A stretch of DNA of 64,000 bases from DASQPJ01 sp036268355 (GCA_036268355.1 DATAUG010000117.1:14684-78683), one strand, 5' to 3'. Counted from the stretch's first letter, positions 50,725 to 59,913 are shown. Numbers and translations are program-made. The notes: generated from the letters alone by a model not told the origin.

Positions 50725-52232
50725 CGCCCGGCATCGCTCCCCCGCCGTTGCCGGACCTGGACGCGCTGGCGAAGGAGTCCGCCTGGGTCGGCGAATGCGA
50801 CGGCCTGGCTGAAGAACTCGACCGCCTGCGCGAGCACGCCGAGGTGGCAGTGCCGCGGCTCCGCCGGCAGGCGCAGTCGTTGGCCCGGCCGCGGTTGACC
50901 CGGGCCACGTTGGTCGCAGTGCTGCGGACACTCGTGCGCTTCTGTTGGTGCTCGTTGCTCGGACTGGCCGACGCCGGCCGCGGGCGCTCGTCGGCCGCGG
51001 TGCGCCGGGCGCAGCAGTTGGTCGCCGCGGGCGGTCCGGCCTACGTGAAGGTCGGTCAGTCGATTGCGACGGCTCAGGGGCTGCTGCCCGACGAGTGGGT
51101 GGCCGCGTTCGCCTGGTGCCGCGACGAGGTGCCCGCGATGCCGGACGGAACGGCGCAGCGCGCCGTGGAGGCATCGCTGGGTCGGCCGATCGACTCGGTG
51201 TTCCGGTGGTTCGACCCGACGCCGCGGGCCGCGGCGAGCATCGCCCAGGTGCACGACGCCGTGCTGCTGGACGGCACCGCGGTCGTGGTCAAGGTGCAGC
51301 GACCGGGACTGCGTCGCCGCTTCGGCTCGGACTTCCGGGTGATGTCGGTGTTGGCCACGGTGGCGAACCGGGTGAGCGCCTCGGCCCGGATGAGCAACGC
51401 CGGCGAGATCCTGCCGTTGGCCGCCGAGCTCGTTCTGGCTGAACTCGACTTCCGCCTCGAGGCCCTGAACATGGTGCACATCGCAGTGGCCGGTGAGCAC
51501 GCGGGCACGGGATTCGTCCGGGTGCCGCGCCCGATCCCGGGTCTGGTCACCGGCGAGGTGCTGGTGATGGAACGAGTGCCGGGGGTGCCGTACACGGCGG
51601 CCCGCGCCCGCTACGGCGACGCGGTGGACGGCGCGGCACTGCTGCGACTGGCCGCCTCCGGGGTGCTCGAGCATGCCCTGATCTACGGCGTCTTCCACGG
51701 CGACCTGCACTCCGGCAACGTGCTGATCACGCAGGCGGGCACGATCTCGCTGGTCGACTACGGCGTGTGCGGCCGCATCGACGCCCGGCAGCGGGCGCTG
51801 CTGGTCCGGCTGTTGGTGGCCGCGATGCAGCAGGACTCCCGCGGGCAGATCCTCGCCGCTGCCGAGATGGGCGCGCTGCCGGCCGGTGTCGACATCGACG
51901 CCGCGGTCGCCGAGCTGGACAAGTACCAGCCGTTGGTCACCGAGTTCACCGACGCGACCTTCGACTCCCTCGACCTGACTCTGATCACCCGTCAGATGCG
52001 TGGCCTGATCGCGTCCCTGCTCAAGTTCGGCTTCAAGGCGCCCAAGGAATTGGTGTTGTTCTCCCGCAATCTGCTGTACCTGAACGGTTTCGCCGCGGCA
52101 CTGGCCCCGGAGGCCAACATGCTGCGCGAGCTGGAGGCACTGCTGGCCCACATAACCGGCAAGTACCCGCGGGAGCTGACCACGATCCTGCTCGGCGCGA
52201 TCGTCAAACCGGCCTCGGAGGCCACACCATGA
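50721..52232 (+). CDS. ABC1/UbiB-family atypical kinase
   Basis: The 503-residue protein has the ABC1 hallmarks: KxGQ motif in YVKVGQSIATAQGLLP, the Ala-rich nucleotide loop AAASIAQVHDAVLLDG, catalytic Lys in VVVKVQRPGL, ELDFRLEALNM, and HGDLHSGNVLI with metal-binding DYG. Family members act on quinone or lipid biosynthesis. The gene is coupled to the TetR gene upstream and to a secreted-protein gene downstream by ATGA overlaps, an uncommon arrangement, which suggests a lipid or envelope function under TetR control. The C-terminal region is the usual helical extension. Confidence 0.9.
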   Translation: MTPGIAPPPLPDLDALAKESAWVGECDGLAEELDRLREHAEVAVPRLRRQAQSLARPRLTRATLVAVLRTLVRFCWCSLLGLADAGRGRSSAAVRRAQQLVAAGGPAYVKVGQSIATAQGLLPDEWVAAFAWCRDEVPAMPDGTAQRAVEASLGRPIDSVFRWFDPTPRAAASIAQVHDAVLLDGTAVVVKVQRPGLRRRFGSDFRVMSVLATVANRVSASARMSNAGEILPLAAELVLAELDFRLEALNMVHIAVAGEHAGTGFVRVPRPIPGLVTGEVLVMERVPGVPYTAARARYGDAVDGAALLRLAASGVLEHALIYGVFHGDLHSGNVLITQAGTISLVDYGVCGRIDARQRALLVRLLVAAMQQDSRGQILAAAEMGALPAGVDIDAAVAELDKYQPLVTEFTDATFDSLDLTLITRQMRGLIASLLKFGFKAPKELVLFSRNLLYLNGFAAALAPEANMLRELEALLAHITGKYPRELTTILLGAIVKPASEATP

Positions 52233-53617
52233 CCGGTCGACGCAGTTCCGTCCTTGCGGGTGTTCTCGCTTTCGGGATCGTCACGCTGCCCACCGCGCCG
52301 GTGGCCGCACAGACCGCGTTCGTGCCCGGTACCGGGACGTCCTCGGCCGGGGTCGCCCGGGTCGAGCTGCGGTCCTCGGGCGCGGCGATCGGGGTCGGGC
52401 TCGGGGTGGTCCGCAGTCGATTCGCCGGTGCGCAGGGCAATGCGGAGGCGGCCGGCGTGGACCTGGGCATGTTCGACACGGTCTCGAAGTCCCCGCTGGC
52501 GTGCGGCTATTCAGCCGGTGCGGCCCTCCCCCCGGGTGCGATGCCGGGCCGGGTCACCGTGTCCTCCGGTGACGGGGCGACCGAGAAGCGCACCGCGTCG
52601 GCCGGCACCGGTGGCCCGCTGCAACTGGGCAGCCAGTACGGCGCCGCGGCACCCGACGCCTCGGCGGCGGCCGGCGTCGACGGCCTGAGCCTGGACCTAC
52701 CCGGCGTGGCGCGGTTGGTCGGTGGAACCGCGTCGGCGACGGCGAAACTGGTGCCGGGCAGTCAACGGCAGTCGGCCGCCGACAGTTCGTTCGCCGGTCT
52801 GTCGTTGGCCGGTGGCCTGGTCCAGCTGGGCGGACTGCGGTGGACGGCCGACCATCGCAGCGGAGCGCAGTCCGATGCCTCCGCGGGATTCGCGATCGCC
52901 TCGATGACCGTCGCCGGCCGGAGCCTGCCCACCGCCGATCCGGGGCAGTTGCAGGCCGCGATCACGGCGGCGAACAGCACGTTGGCGCCCGTCGGTCTGT
53001 CGCTCGGGCTGCCCGAGGTCACCCGCGGCGCCGACGGCGTCGCGGTCGGCCCACTGCGGCTGTCCGTGGCGGCAACCCCGGCGCTGCGCGCGGCCCTGGC
53101 TGCCACGCTGATCGCCGTCCAACCGATCCGCACGCAGCTGCTCACGTTTGTGACGCCCCTTGCGGTGAGCCCGGACTGCGGGATGGCCAAGGCACTGGGC
53201 TTCGGCTACCTGCTGGTCGACCTCGCGACGCTCGTGCTCGGCGACTCCGGAGCGGTCGACCTGGACCTGGGCGGTGCCCGCGCCGGCACCGACGGGACCG
53301 CCTACGCCAACCCGTTCGACTCCGGGTACGGCCGGATCCCGCCGGCCGTCGTGCCATCCCTGGACCGGGCGGGGGCGCCGCCGGCATCGCCGGCACCGTC
53401 GGCCGTCGGTCGCCCGCTGACTGTCGGCCCCGGCGCGGCAGCGCCCGCGCCACCGGCCGCAGACACCCCGGTGGCACTTGCCCCCGCGGCGCTGTCCTGC
53501 CGTTCGTCGCACGGTGGTGGATGCACCACCACCCACGGAAAGCTTGCCGCCGGCCTCGCCCTGCTGCTGATTGTGGCGCTGGCCGCGGCGGACCGGCTGC
53601 GCTGTCGAATTAACTGA
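52229..53617 (+). CDS. Secreted or anchored protein of unknown function
   Basis: The 462-residue protein has a signal peptide (MTGRRSSVLAGVLAFGIVTLPTAPVAAQ), a long Ala/Gly/Ser-rich body with many short repeats of SxAG and weak beta pattern, a Pro/Ala spacer (about 370-425), and a C-terminal membrane segment KLAAGLALLLIVALAAADRLRC with a basic end. Cys pairs occur near 92, 322 and the end (SCRSSHGGGCTT). This is the layout of a wall-spanning anchored protein. No family is recognised. It overlaps the ABC1 gene by ATGA, forming a three-gene operon. Confidence 0.72.
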   Translation: MTGRRSSVLAGVLAFGIVTLPTAPVAAQTAFVPGTGTSSAGVARVELRSSGAAIGVGLGVVRSRFAGAQGNAEAAGVDLGMFDTVSKSPLACGYSAGAALPPGAMPGRVTVSSGDGATEKRTASAGTGGPLQLGSQYGAAAPDASAAAGVDGLSLDLPGVARLVGGTASATAKLVPGSQRQSAADSSFAGLSLAGGLVQLGGLRWTADHRSGAQSDASAGFAIASMTVAGRSLPTADPGQLQAAITAANSTLAPVGLSLGLPEVTRGADGVAVGPLRLSVAATPALRAALAATLIAVQPIRTQLLTFVTPLAVSPDCGMAKALGFGYLLVDLATLVLGDSGAVDLDLGGARAGTDGTAYANPFDSGYGRIPPAVVPSLDRAGAPPASPAPSAVGRPLTVGPGAAAPAPPAADTPVALAPAALSCRSSHGGGCTTTHGKLAAGLALLLIVALAAADRLRCRIN

Positions 53618-53628
53618 ATACCCGTCAG
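53614..53628. repeat. CTGAC-N5-GTCAG-like dyad (one mismatch)
   Basis: CTGAATACCCGTCAG overlaps the stop of the anchored-protein gene and lies 35 bases before the binding-protein gene start. It is followed by TT, as in several copies. Confidence 0.5.
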
Positions 53629-53663
53629 TTCGCTCATCCGTCGCTGAATCGGAGGTTCCGACC

Positions 53664-55394
53664 ATGAGGCGACCACTGCGCCAAACCCGCCCCCTGGGCC
53701 GTTCGCCGCGCCGCCTGCTCGGCGGCTACGGCCCGTTGCTCGCCCTTTCGACGGCATACCTGCTCGTGGTCACGCTGGTCCCGACAATCGCCCGCCAGGA
53801 GGTCGTCGTAATCGCGCCGAGTGCCGAGGCCGGTGCGCCGGCCGCCGGCACGACGGTGCCGGCACAGGCACGCAAGTCCACGGCCGCCGCCGCCACGGCG
53901 CGCGCACCCATCGCGGCCGGCAAGGCGCGACCGGGCGCCGGGCCGGCGGCCACGGCCGCTGCGGCCGCGGGCGCAGCCGGGCCGTGTGCCGATCGCCGCG
54001 TCCAGGTGGTCGGCGATCCGTACTCCCCGCCGTGCATCGCCTGGGCCAAGGGCAAGGACAACGGCGGTGCCACCAGTCCGGGCGTCACCCGGGACGCCGT
54101 CCGGATCTCGTTCCGCATGCCGATCGAGGACATCAGCGACTACGAGGGCGTGATCCGCCAACTCACCGGCGACAAGGGCAACGCGATCCCCACGCCCACC
54201 GAGGCCGACGTGCGGCGGACCATCCAGGACTACATCACCTACTTCGAACGCAACTTCCAGACCTACGGCCGAAAGATCGAGATGGTCGAGTGGAAGGGCA
54301 AGGGCTCGGTCATCAACGAGATCGTCGGCGCGGGCCAGGAGGCAGCGCAGGCCGACGCGATCAAGGCGGCCAAGGAGCTGAAGGTGTTCGCCGACGTCAG
54401 CGCGTTCACCCAGCCCTACAACGACGCCCTGGCCCGGCAGGGTGTCGTGGCCATCGGTGCGCCGTACCTGTCGCGGCAGTGGTTCGCCGCCCACCAGCCG
54501 TACAGCTGGAGTCCGTTCCCGGACTGCACGTCGTTGGCGCAGACCATTGCCGAATACCTGAACAAGCGGGTGTTCGGCCACCCGGCCGACCACGCCGGGC
54601 CCGGTGTGCTCGGCAAGCCACGGAAGATCGCGCTGGTCGCGCCGGACAATCCCGAGTATCAGCAGTGCGCCGACGCGGGCGAGGAAATCATCAACGCGGC
54701 CGGGAACAAGGCTGCGCGCTACAACTACACCCTCGACCTGGCCACCATCTCCGACCAGGCGAACAACCTGGCCGCGAAGCTCAAGCAGGACGGCATCACG
54801 ACCGTTGTGCTGGCCACCGATCCACTGCTGCCGCTGCTGCTCACCTCGCGGATGAGCCAGCAGAACTACTACCCGGAATGGGTGGTCACCGGAACCGCGC
54901 TCACCGATCTCGACGTGGTCGGCCAGTTCTACGACCAGGCGCAGTGGAAGCACGCATTCGGGCTGAGCATGCTGGGTGAGCAACAGCCGCAGGGCGCCAG
55001 TTTCGCTTACGCGGCAGCAAAATCCGTCGACCCGAACCACGAGCCGATCTTCGGCGCCGAGCTCATCTATTACTTCTGCTACATGGTGGCCACCGGGATC
55101 CAGATGGCGGGGCCCGACCTGACCCCGCAGACGTTCGCGGCCGGCATGCGGGCCTATCCGGGCGGCACCGGACCCGCGGGCACCTGGGGCTATCCCAAGG
55201 GCGAGTACAGCCCGTACCGTGATTCCCGCGAGATCTGGTGGGACCCGGCTGCGGTGTCCGTGTTCAACAACGCGCCCGGCCGCTACGCCTCGACCAACCA
55301 GCGGTATAAGCAGGGCTCCTGGCCGACCGGACCCGCGGCACCACAACAACTGCAGATTCCGGCGAAGGCGACGACCCCACCGGAGGAGCGATGA
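53664..55394 (+). CDS. ABC transporter substrate-binding protein (type I, Liv-like)
   Basis: The 576-residue protein has an N-terminal membrane or signal segment (PLLALSTAYLLVVTLVPTIA) and an Ala/Thr-rich linker to about 115. A periplasmic-binding-fold domain of the branched-chain amino-acid type follows (VTRDAVRISFRMP, DYITYFERNFQTYGRKIEMVEW, KKAALVAPDNPEYQQC-like strand, YPEWVVTGTALTDLDVVGQFY). It lacks an obvious lipobox Cys and is long for the family because of the N-terminal linker. GGAGG precedes ATG 53664. It overlaps the fused transporter gene by four bases, so the two are translated together and surely form one importer. Confidence 0.87.
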   Translation: MRRPLRQTRPLGRSPRRLLGGYGPLLALSTAYLLVVTLVPTIARQEVVVIAPSAEAGAPAAGTTVPAQARKSTAAAATARAPIAAGKARPGAGPAATAAAAAGAAGPCADRRVQVVGDPYSPPCIAWAKGKDNGGATSPGVTRDAVRISFRMPIEDISDYEGVIRQLTGDKGNAIPTPTEADVRRTIQDYITYFERNFQTYGRKIEMVEWKGKGSVINEIVGAGQEAAQADAIKAAKELKVFADVSAFTQPYNDALARQGVVAIGAPYLSRQWFAAHQPYSWSPFPDCTSLAQTIAEYLNKRVFGHPADHAGPGVLGKPRKIALVAPDNPEYQQCADAGEEIINAAGNKAARYNYTLDLATISDQANNLAAKLKQDGITTVVLATDPLLPLLLTSRMSQQNYYPEWVVTGTALTDLDVVGQFYDQAQWKHAFGLSMLGEQQPQGASFAYAAAKSVDPNHEPIFGAELIYYFCYMVATGIQMAGPDLTPQTFAAGMRAYPGGTGPAGTWGYPKGEYSPYRDSREIWWDPAAVSVFNNAPGRYASTNQRYKQGSWPTGPAAPQQLQIPAKATTPPEER

Positions 55395-58300
55395 CTGAGC
55401 GTCCACGTGACACACCGTCAGTTGTGAGCGCTCGCCTGCGTCGGCTGCCGCCGGGGCCGACGGCTGCGGGGCTGGCGGGGCTGGCCGTGGTGTTGGTGGC
55501 GACGGTGGTGGTGCCGGGTCGGGTGCCGTTGGGTGTGGTGTTGCTGGGTGCGTTGATCGGCACCGCGAACGGGTTGTTGGCGGTGGGGCTTGTTCTGACT
55601 TATCGCAGTCATCGGGTGGTGAATTTCGCGCTGGCCGGGATCGGTGGGTTGGGTGCGGCCCTGGCGATCGGGTTGCACCTGGGCCGGGGGGTGCCGTGGG
55701 CGGTCGCGGTGTGGCCGGGGCTGGTCCTGGGTCTGCTCGGCGGTGCGGTGGTGGAGCGGGTGGTGCTGCGGCGGTTGGAGAATTCCCCGCGGCTGGTGGT
55801 GACGGTGGCCACGATCGGGTTGGCGCAATTGTTCGCGGCCGGGCAGGCGGTGACCCCGAAGTTGTTGGGCGGGCCGGTGCTGGTGGGAGCCTTCCGGACG
55901 CCGTTGTCCCGGCTGAGCTGGCACGTGGACCCGTTGCTGATCTCGGGCAACGACCTGTTGCTGGCCGCGGTGGTGCCGTTCGTGCTGGCCGGGTTGGGCT
56001 GGTTCCTGCTGCGCACCGATGCCGGTGTCGCGATCCGGGGGATCGCGGAGAACGGGGACCGGGCCCGGTTGTTGGGGATCCCGGCGCACCGGTTGTCGTT
56101 GCTGGTGTGGACGATCGCCGGTGGGTTGGCGGCGTTGACGGTGACGTTGCGGGCGCCCTCGGAGGGGTTGAACCTGTCGGTGGCCTCCTCGGGTCCGCAG
56201 GTGATGCTGCCCGCGTTGGCCGCGGCGGTGGTGGCCGGGTTGTCCTCGCTGCCGCGGGCCTTCGCCGCCGGGGTGGCCCTGGGGGTCGTGGACCAGGTGG
56301 TGCGGTGGAACAGCTCCAAGCAGTCGGTTACCTCGGTGGTGCTGCTGGTGGTGCTGGCGGTGGTGCTGCTGGCCCGCCGGGTCGACTCCGGGCGCGCCGC
56401 GGCCGCGGCGGCGGAGGGCACCTGGCTGACGACCGGGTCGGTGCGGGCGTTGCCCGCGACGGTCCGGGGGTTGCCGCAGGTTCGGCTGGCTGGCGCCGGC
56501 CTGTGGGTGGCGTGCGGTGCGGGCTTGCTGGGTCTGGGGTTGGTGGGCTCGCCGAGCCAGTTGAACATCGCGACCGTGGCGTGCTGTTACGCGGTGGTGG
56601 CGGTGTCGCTGGTGGTGCTGACCGGTTGGTCCGGGACGGTCAGCCTGGGCCAGATCGCGGTGCTGGGTGTCGGGGCGACGGTGGCCGGGGACCTGATCGG
56701 AAAGTGGAACGTCGACTTCTTCCTCGCCATGCTGGCCGGCGGCGCGGCCGGGGCGCTGGTCGCGTTGCTGCTCGCGGTGCCGGCGTTGCGGGTCGACGGG
56801 CAACTGCTCGCGGTGGTCACGCTGACCTTCGCGGTGGCCGTGGACACGTTCTTCCTCAACCCGACCAACTTCGGTTGGCTGGTCCCGGGCGCGTTCGACC
56901 GCCCGGTGCTGTTCGGCCGCTGGGACATGCGTTCGGACAAGGTGCTGTACCTGGTCGGCCTCGCCCTGCTGGTGTTCGCCGTCGTGGTGGCCCGCAACCT
57001 GGCCCGCGGGCGGACCCGACGGGTGACGGTCGCGGTCCGCGACAACCCCCGCGCGGCCGCCGCCGCGGGGGTGGACGGGGTGCGGGCCAAACTGGCCGCG
57101 TTCGTGATCTGCGGGGTGCTCGCGGGCATGGCCGGGGCGGTGCACGCCACCGCGCTGGGCGCGGTTGGCCTGCGCACCTACAACACCGAACTGTCGCTGT
57201 TCGCGTTCACCACCGTGGTGATCGGCGGGGTCACCTCCATCGGCGGCGCACTGGCCGCCACCGCCGCGCTGTATCTGCTGATCTACCGGTTCCCGCAACT
57301 GCAACTGGTGGCCACCGGCGCCGGGGTGCTGATCGTCCTGCTGGCCCTGCCCGGCGGCCTGGCTGCGGCCGGGGCCCGGCTGCGCGACCGGTACGCGTTG
57401 CACGTCGCCCGCCGCCACGGCCTGGACTGGGATCCCGACCCCAACCTCGCCCCCGACCAGGTTGCGTCCGGCCAACCGCAGGCTAATAACGTCGGCTTCG
57501 CCGGACGCAACGGAGAGCCGGCGTTGAGCTGCCGCGGTATCGCGGCCGCCTACGGGCCCAACCAGGTGCTGTTCGGCGTCGACCTGGACGTGGCACCCGG
57601 GGAGATCGTCGCCCTGCTCGGCACCAACGGCGCCGGGAAGTCCTCCCTGCTCCGCGCGCTGTGCGGGCTGCTACCGGTCACCGCCGGCCAGGCCCACCTC
57701 GTCCAGCGCCCGCTCGCCGGGGTCGCCCCCGAGCGGATCGCCGCGGCGGGCCTGGCCATGATGCCCGGCGGACGCGGGATCTTTCCCACCCTGACCGTGA
57801 GCGAGAACCTGCGCCTGGCGACCTGGCTGATCCGGCACGACCCCGCCGCGGTGCGCGAGGCCCGGCGCCGCGCGCTGGAAACGTTCCCGCCGCTGGCGGC
57901 CCGGTTGGACACCCGCGCCGGGGATCTGTCCGGCGGCGAGCAGCAGATGCTGTCCCTGGCCATGGCCCTCGCGGTCAAGCCGAAAGTGTTGTGCATCGAC
58001 GAACTGACCCTCGGGCTGGCCCCGGCCGTGGTCGCCCAACTCGTCGAGGTCGTCCACGACATCAACGCCGCCGGCGTCACCGTGATCGTCGTCGAACAGT
58101 CGGTCAACGTGGCCCTGCTGCTGGCCCGACGCGCGGTGTTCCTGGAGAAAGGCCGCGTCCGGTTCAGCGGCCCGACCGCCGAACTGCTCGACCGCCCCGA
58201 CGTGCTGCGCGCGGTGTTCCTCGGCAACACCGCCCAAACCGCCCAGCCGGCCCCGGGCGCGACCGGATCCCGCCCGCGCCCCGCAGCGGAGGCCGTGGCG

Positions 58301-59098
58301 CTGAAAGCCCGCGGGTTGACCAAACGCTTCGGCGGACTCACCGTCGTCGACCACGTCGACCTCGACGTCCCCACCGGGGCAATCGTCGGGCTGATCGGGC
58401 ACAACGGCGCCGGCAAGACCACCGTCTTCGACCTGCTCTCCGGCTTCCTGACCCCCGACTCCGGAACGATCACCCTGCACGGCCAAGATCTCACCGCCGC
58501 CCCCGCCCACCACCGCGCCCTGGCCGGCCTCGGGCGCTCCTTCCAGGACGCCCGGCTGTTCCCCGCCCTCACCGTCGCCGAAACCCTCGCCGTCGCCCTG
58601 GACCGCCACCTGGCCAACCGCGACCCGATCGCCGTCGCCCTGTGGCTACCGGCCGCCTTCGACGTGGCCGACGCCGTCGCCGACCGCGTCGAGGAACTCC
58701 TGGAAACCCTGCACCTGACCCGCTACCGCGACCACCGCACCGCCGAACTCTCAACCGGCACCCGACGCATCGTCGAACTGGCCGCCACCCTGGCCCAAGC
58801 CCCCGACGTCCTACTCCTCGACGAACCCTCCGCCGGCCTGGCCCAACGCGAAACCGAAGCACTCATCCCCGTACTGCACCGGGTCCAGGCCGAACTGGGC
58901 TGCGCCCTCCTCGTCGTCGAACACGACATGACCCTCATGTCCGCCCTGTGCGACACCCTCATCGCCCTGCAGGCCGGACGCGTCATCGCCACCGGCACCC
59001 CCGCCCAGGTACTCGCCCACCCCGACGTCATCAGCTCCTACCTCGGCAACGACCCAGACGTCGTCGCCCGCTCCGGCTCGCGGCTCCCGGCCGGGTGA
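55391..59098 (+). CDS. Single-chain branched-chain ABC importer: LivH-LivM-LivF-LivG fusion
   Basis: One 1235-residue protein holds every membrane and ATPase part of a Liv-type importer. Residues about 20-345 are LivH (RSHRVVNFALAGIGG, TDAGVAIRGIAENGDRARLLGIP), 360-680 LivM (GWSGTVSLGQIAVLG, VAVRDNPRAAAAAGVD), 708-950 LivF (Walker A GTNGAGKS near 745, LSGGEQQ near 846, CIDELTLGL), and 970-1225 LivG (Walker A GHNGAGKT near 1002, degenerate signature LSTGTRR near 1119, Walker B LLLDEPSAGL). The LivM-LivF linker (about 691-707) is encoded by a 51-bp copy of the palindromic repeat. The gene is coupled to the binding-protein gene by ATGA. A one-mismatch dispersed dyad overlaps codons 6-11. The substrate is unknown. 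Confidence 0.9.
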   Translation: MTERPRDTPSVVSARLRRLPPGPTAAGLAGLAVVLVATVVVPGRVPLGVVLLGALIGTANGLLAVGLVLTYRSHRVVNFALAGIGGLGAALAIGLHLGRGVPWAVAVWPGLVLGLLGGAVVERVVLRRLENSPRLVVTVATIGLAQLFAAGQAVTPKLLGGPVLVGAFRTPLSRLSWHVDPLLISGNDLLLAAVVPFVLAGLGWFLLRTDAGVAIRGIAENGDRARLLGIPAHRLSLLVWTIAGGLAALTVTLRAPSEGLNLSVASSGPQVMLPALAAAVVAGLSSLPRAFAAGVALGVVDQVVRWNSSKQSVTSVVLLVVLAVVLLARRVDSGRAAAAAAEGTWLTTGSVRALPATVRGLPQVRLAGAGLWVACGAGLLGLGLVGSPSQLNIATVACCYAVVAVSLVVLTGWSGTVSLGQIAVLGVGATVAGDLIGKWNVDFFLAMLAGGAAGALVALLLAVPALRVDGQLLAVVTLTFAVAVDTFFLNPTNFGWLVPGAFDRPVLFGRWDMRSDKVLYLVGLALLVFAVVVARNLARGRTRRVTVAVRDNPRAAAAAGVDGVRAKLAAFVICGVLAGMAGAVHATALGAVGLRTYNTELSLFAFTTVVIGGVTSIGGALAATAALYLLIYRFPQLQLVATGAGVLIVLLALPGGLAAAGARLRDRYALHVARRHGLDWDPDPNLAPDQVASGQPQANNVGFAGRNGEPALSCRGIAAAYGPNQVLFGVDLDVAPGEIVALLGTNGAGKSSLLRALCGLLPVTAGQAHLVQRPLAGVAPERIAAAGLAMMPGGRGIFPTLTVSENLRLATWLIRHDPAAVREARRRALETFPPLAARLDTRAGDLSGGEQQMLSLAMALAVKPKVLCIDELTLGLAPAVVAQLVEVVHDINAAGVTVIVVEQSVNVALLLARRAVFLEKGRVRFSGPTAELLDRPDVLRAVFLGNTAQTAQPAPGATGSRPRPAAEAVALKARGLTKRFGGLTVVDHVDLDVPTGAIVGLIGHNGAGKTTVFDLLSGFLTPDSGTITLHGQDLTAAPAHHRALAGLGRSFQDARLFPALTVAETLAVALDRHLANRDPIAVALWLPAAFDVADAVADRVEELLETLHLTRYRDHRTAELSTGTRRIVELAATLAQAPDVLLLDEPSAGLAQRETEALIPVLHRVQAELGCALLVVEHDMTLMSALCDTLIALQAGRVIATGTPAQVLAHPDVISSYLGNDPDVVARSGSRLPAG
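55407..55421. repeat. CTGAC-N5-GTCAG-like dyad (one mismatch, in codons)
   Basis: GTGACACACCGTCAG is inside the first codons of the fused transporter gene and is followed by TTGTG, like other copies. Confidence 0.45.
57461..57511 (+). repeat. Palindromic element, copy 5, inside the coding region
   Basis: GTTGCGTCCGGC and GCCGGACGCAAC (12 bp, perfect) flank 27 bases. The element is 51 bp, a multiple of three, and is read as 17 residues of linker between LivM and LivF without breaking the frame. Confidence 0.85.
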
Positions 59099-59310
59099 CT
59101 GCGCTCCGCGGGCGCAGCCGTCGGCGGCACCGTCCGCGACGGCCCCTTGTTGTGTTGGCACAAGTACCAATCGGGGTCCTGCTTGCAGTAGTCAGGCGGC
59201 GTCGGGTCGTGGCCGGCGCGCTCCCGGGCCGCACCGTTGGCACCTGACACGATCGCGACCAGGACCAGCCCTACGCTCAGGACCTGCCGCGCAGCAAACG
59301 AATTGACCAC
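59038..59310 (-). CDS. Small secreted protein
   Basis: From GTG 59310, with GGAGGAGGCAGGAA upstream, the protein has 90 residues: a signal peptide (VNSFAARQVLSVGLVLVAIVSGANGAA), then PPDYCKQDPDWYLCQHNKGPSR with two Cys, and a Pro/Arg/Ser-rich tail. No family is recognised. Its 3' end overlaps the last 61 bases of the fused transporter gene on the opposite strand. The frame is open further 5', but the ribosome site and signal peptide favour 59310. Confidence 0.55.
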   Translation of the reverse strand: MVNSFAARQVLSVGLVLVAIVSGANGAARERAGHDPTPPDYCKQDPDWYLCQHNKGPSRTVPPTAAPAERSHPAGSREPERATTSGSLPR

Positions 59311-59736
59311 TTCCTGCCTCCTCCCACAGGAGTCAGATACCAGGCATGGGGTTTCGTCGCGGTTTCGCGGAACTGCCGGTGAGTGCGGAGCACGAGACCG
59401 CGCCAACCGGCCCACAAAGCTGAACCCAACAGTTGTGGCCACCGGTGGCACGCCGCCGGGAACGGTGAACTGACGGGAAGTCAGTTCGCGTGCACCAATC
59501 GGACGAATCAGGTCCAACCGGGACGAAATTTCGGACATTCGCCGCGTGTCGCACGGCGACCACGACGCGCGCCGCGAGATTTCCTGACGCGGCGACGTGC
59601 TTTCCCCTCGACATCAGACCAATCCTCTCGTCGAACCGGCGCCGTCCCGGGCAGCGAGTGTCGCCTGGCTCTCCCGGCCGGTGTGGCGGTACCGTTTTAC
59701 CGGATTTACCGGTGTGTGAGCGGGAGGTACCCACCG
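59311..59736. other. Intergenic region
   Basis: No gene is seen. It contains the perfect dyad CTGACGGGAAGTCAG at 59470-59484 and, near 59693-59714, a short direct repeat of TTTACCGG just before the next small gene. Confidence 0.5.
59470..59484. repeat. CTGAC-N5-GTCAG dyad (perfect)
   Basis: CTGACGGGAAGTCAG followed by TT, 160 bases upstream of the minus-strand secreted-protein start and 253 bases before the next plus-strand start. Confidence 0.65.
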
Positions 59737-59913
59737 ATGAAGTCCGATGCCGCGCGCAGCGTCCCCACCTGCCTGCTGAATCGCCGGATCGCCCTGCACT
59801 GGCCGCGTCGGGTGGAATACGCCCACGACGACCGGTTGCGCGTAGGCCGTCAAGCGCAACGACCACGCACATCCCTGGTCGCCTTGATCAACGGCGGCCG
59901 CGGACCGAACTGA
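59737..59913 (+). CDS. Candidate 58-residue basic protein
   Basis: ATG 59737 follows GGGAGG by nine bases. The 58-residue product is basic (RRIALHWPRRVEYAHDDRLRVGRQAQRPR) and ends LINGGRGPN. No membrane segment or family. Codon use is mixed, so this is a moderate call. It lies convergent to the MarR gene with 21 bases between stops. Confidence 0.45.
   Translation: MKSDAARSVPTCLLNRRIALHWPRRVEYAHDDRLRVGRQAQRPRTSLVALINGGRGPN

Noticed and set aside
49243..51174. Extension of the SCP2 gene to a 643-residue protein
   Set aside because: The part beyond 49722 is antisense to the TetR and ABC1 genes and has no homology. GGAGGAG before ATG 49722 marks the start.
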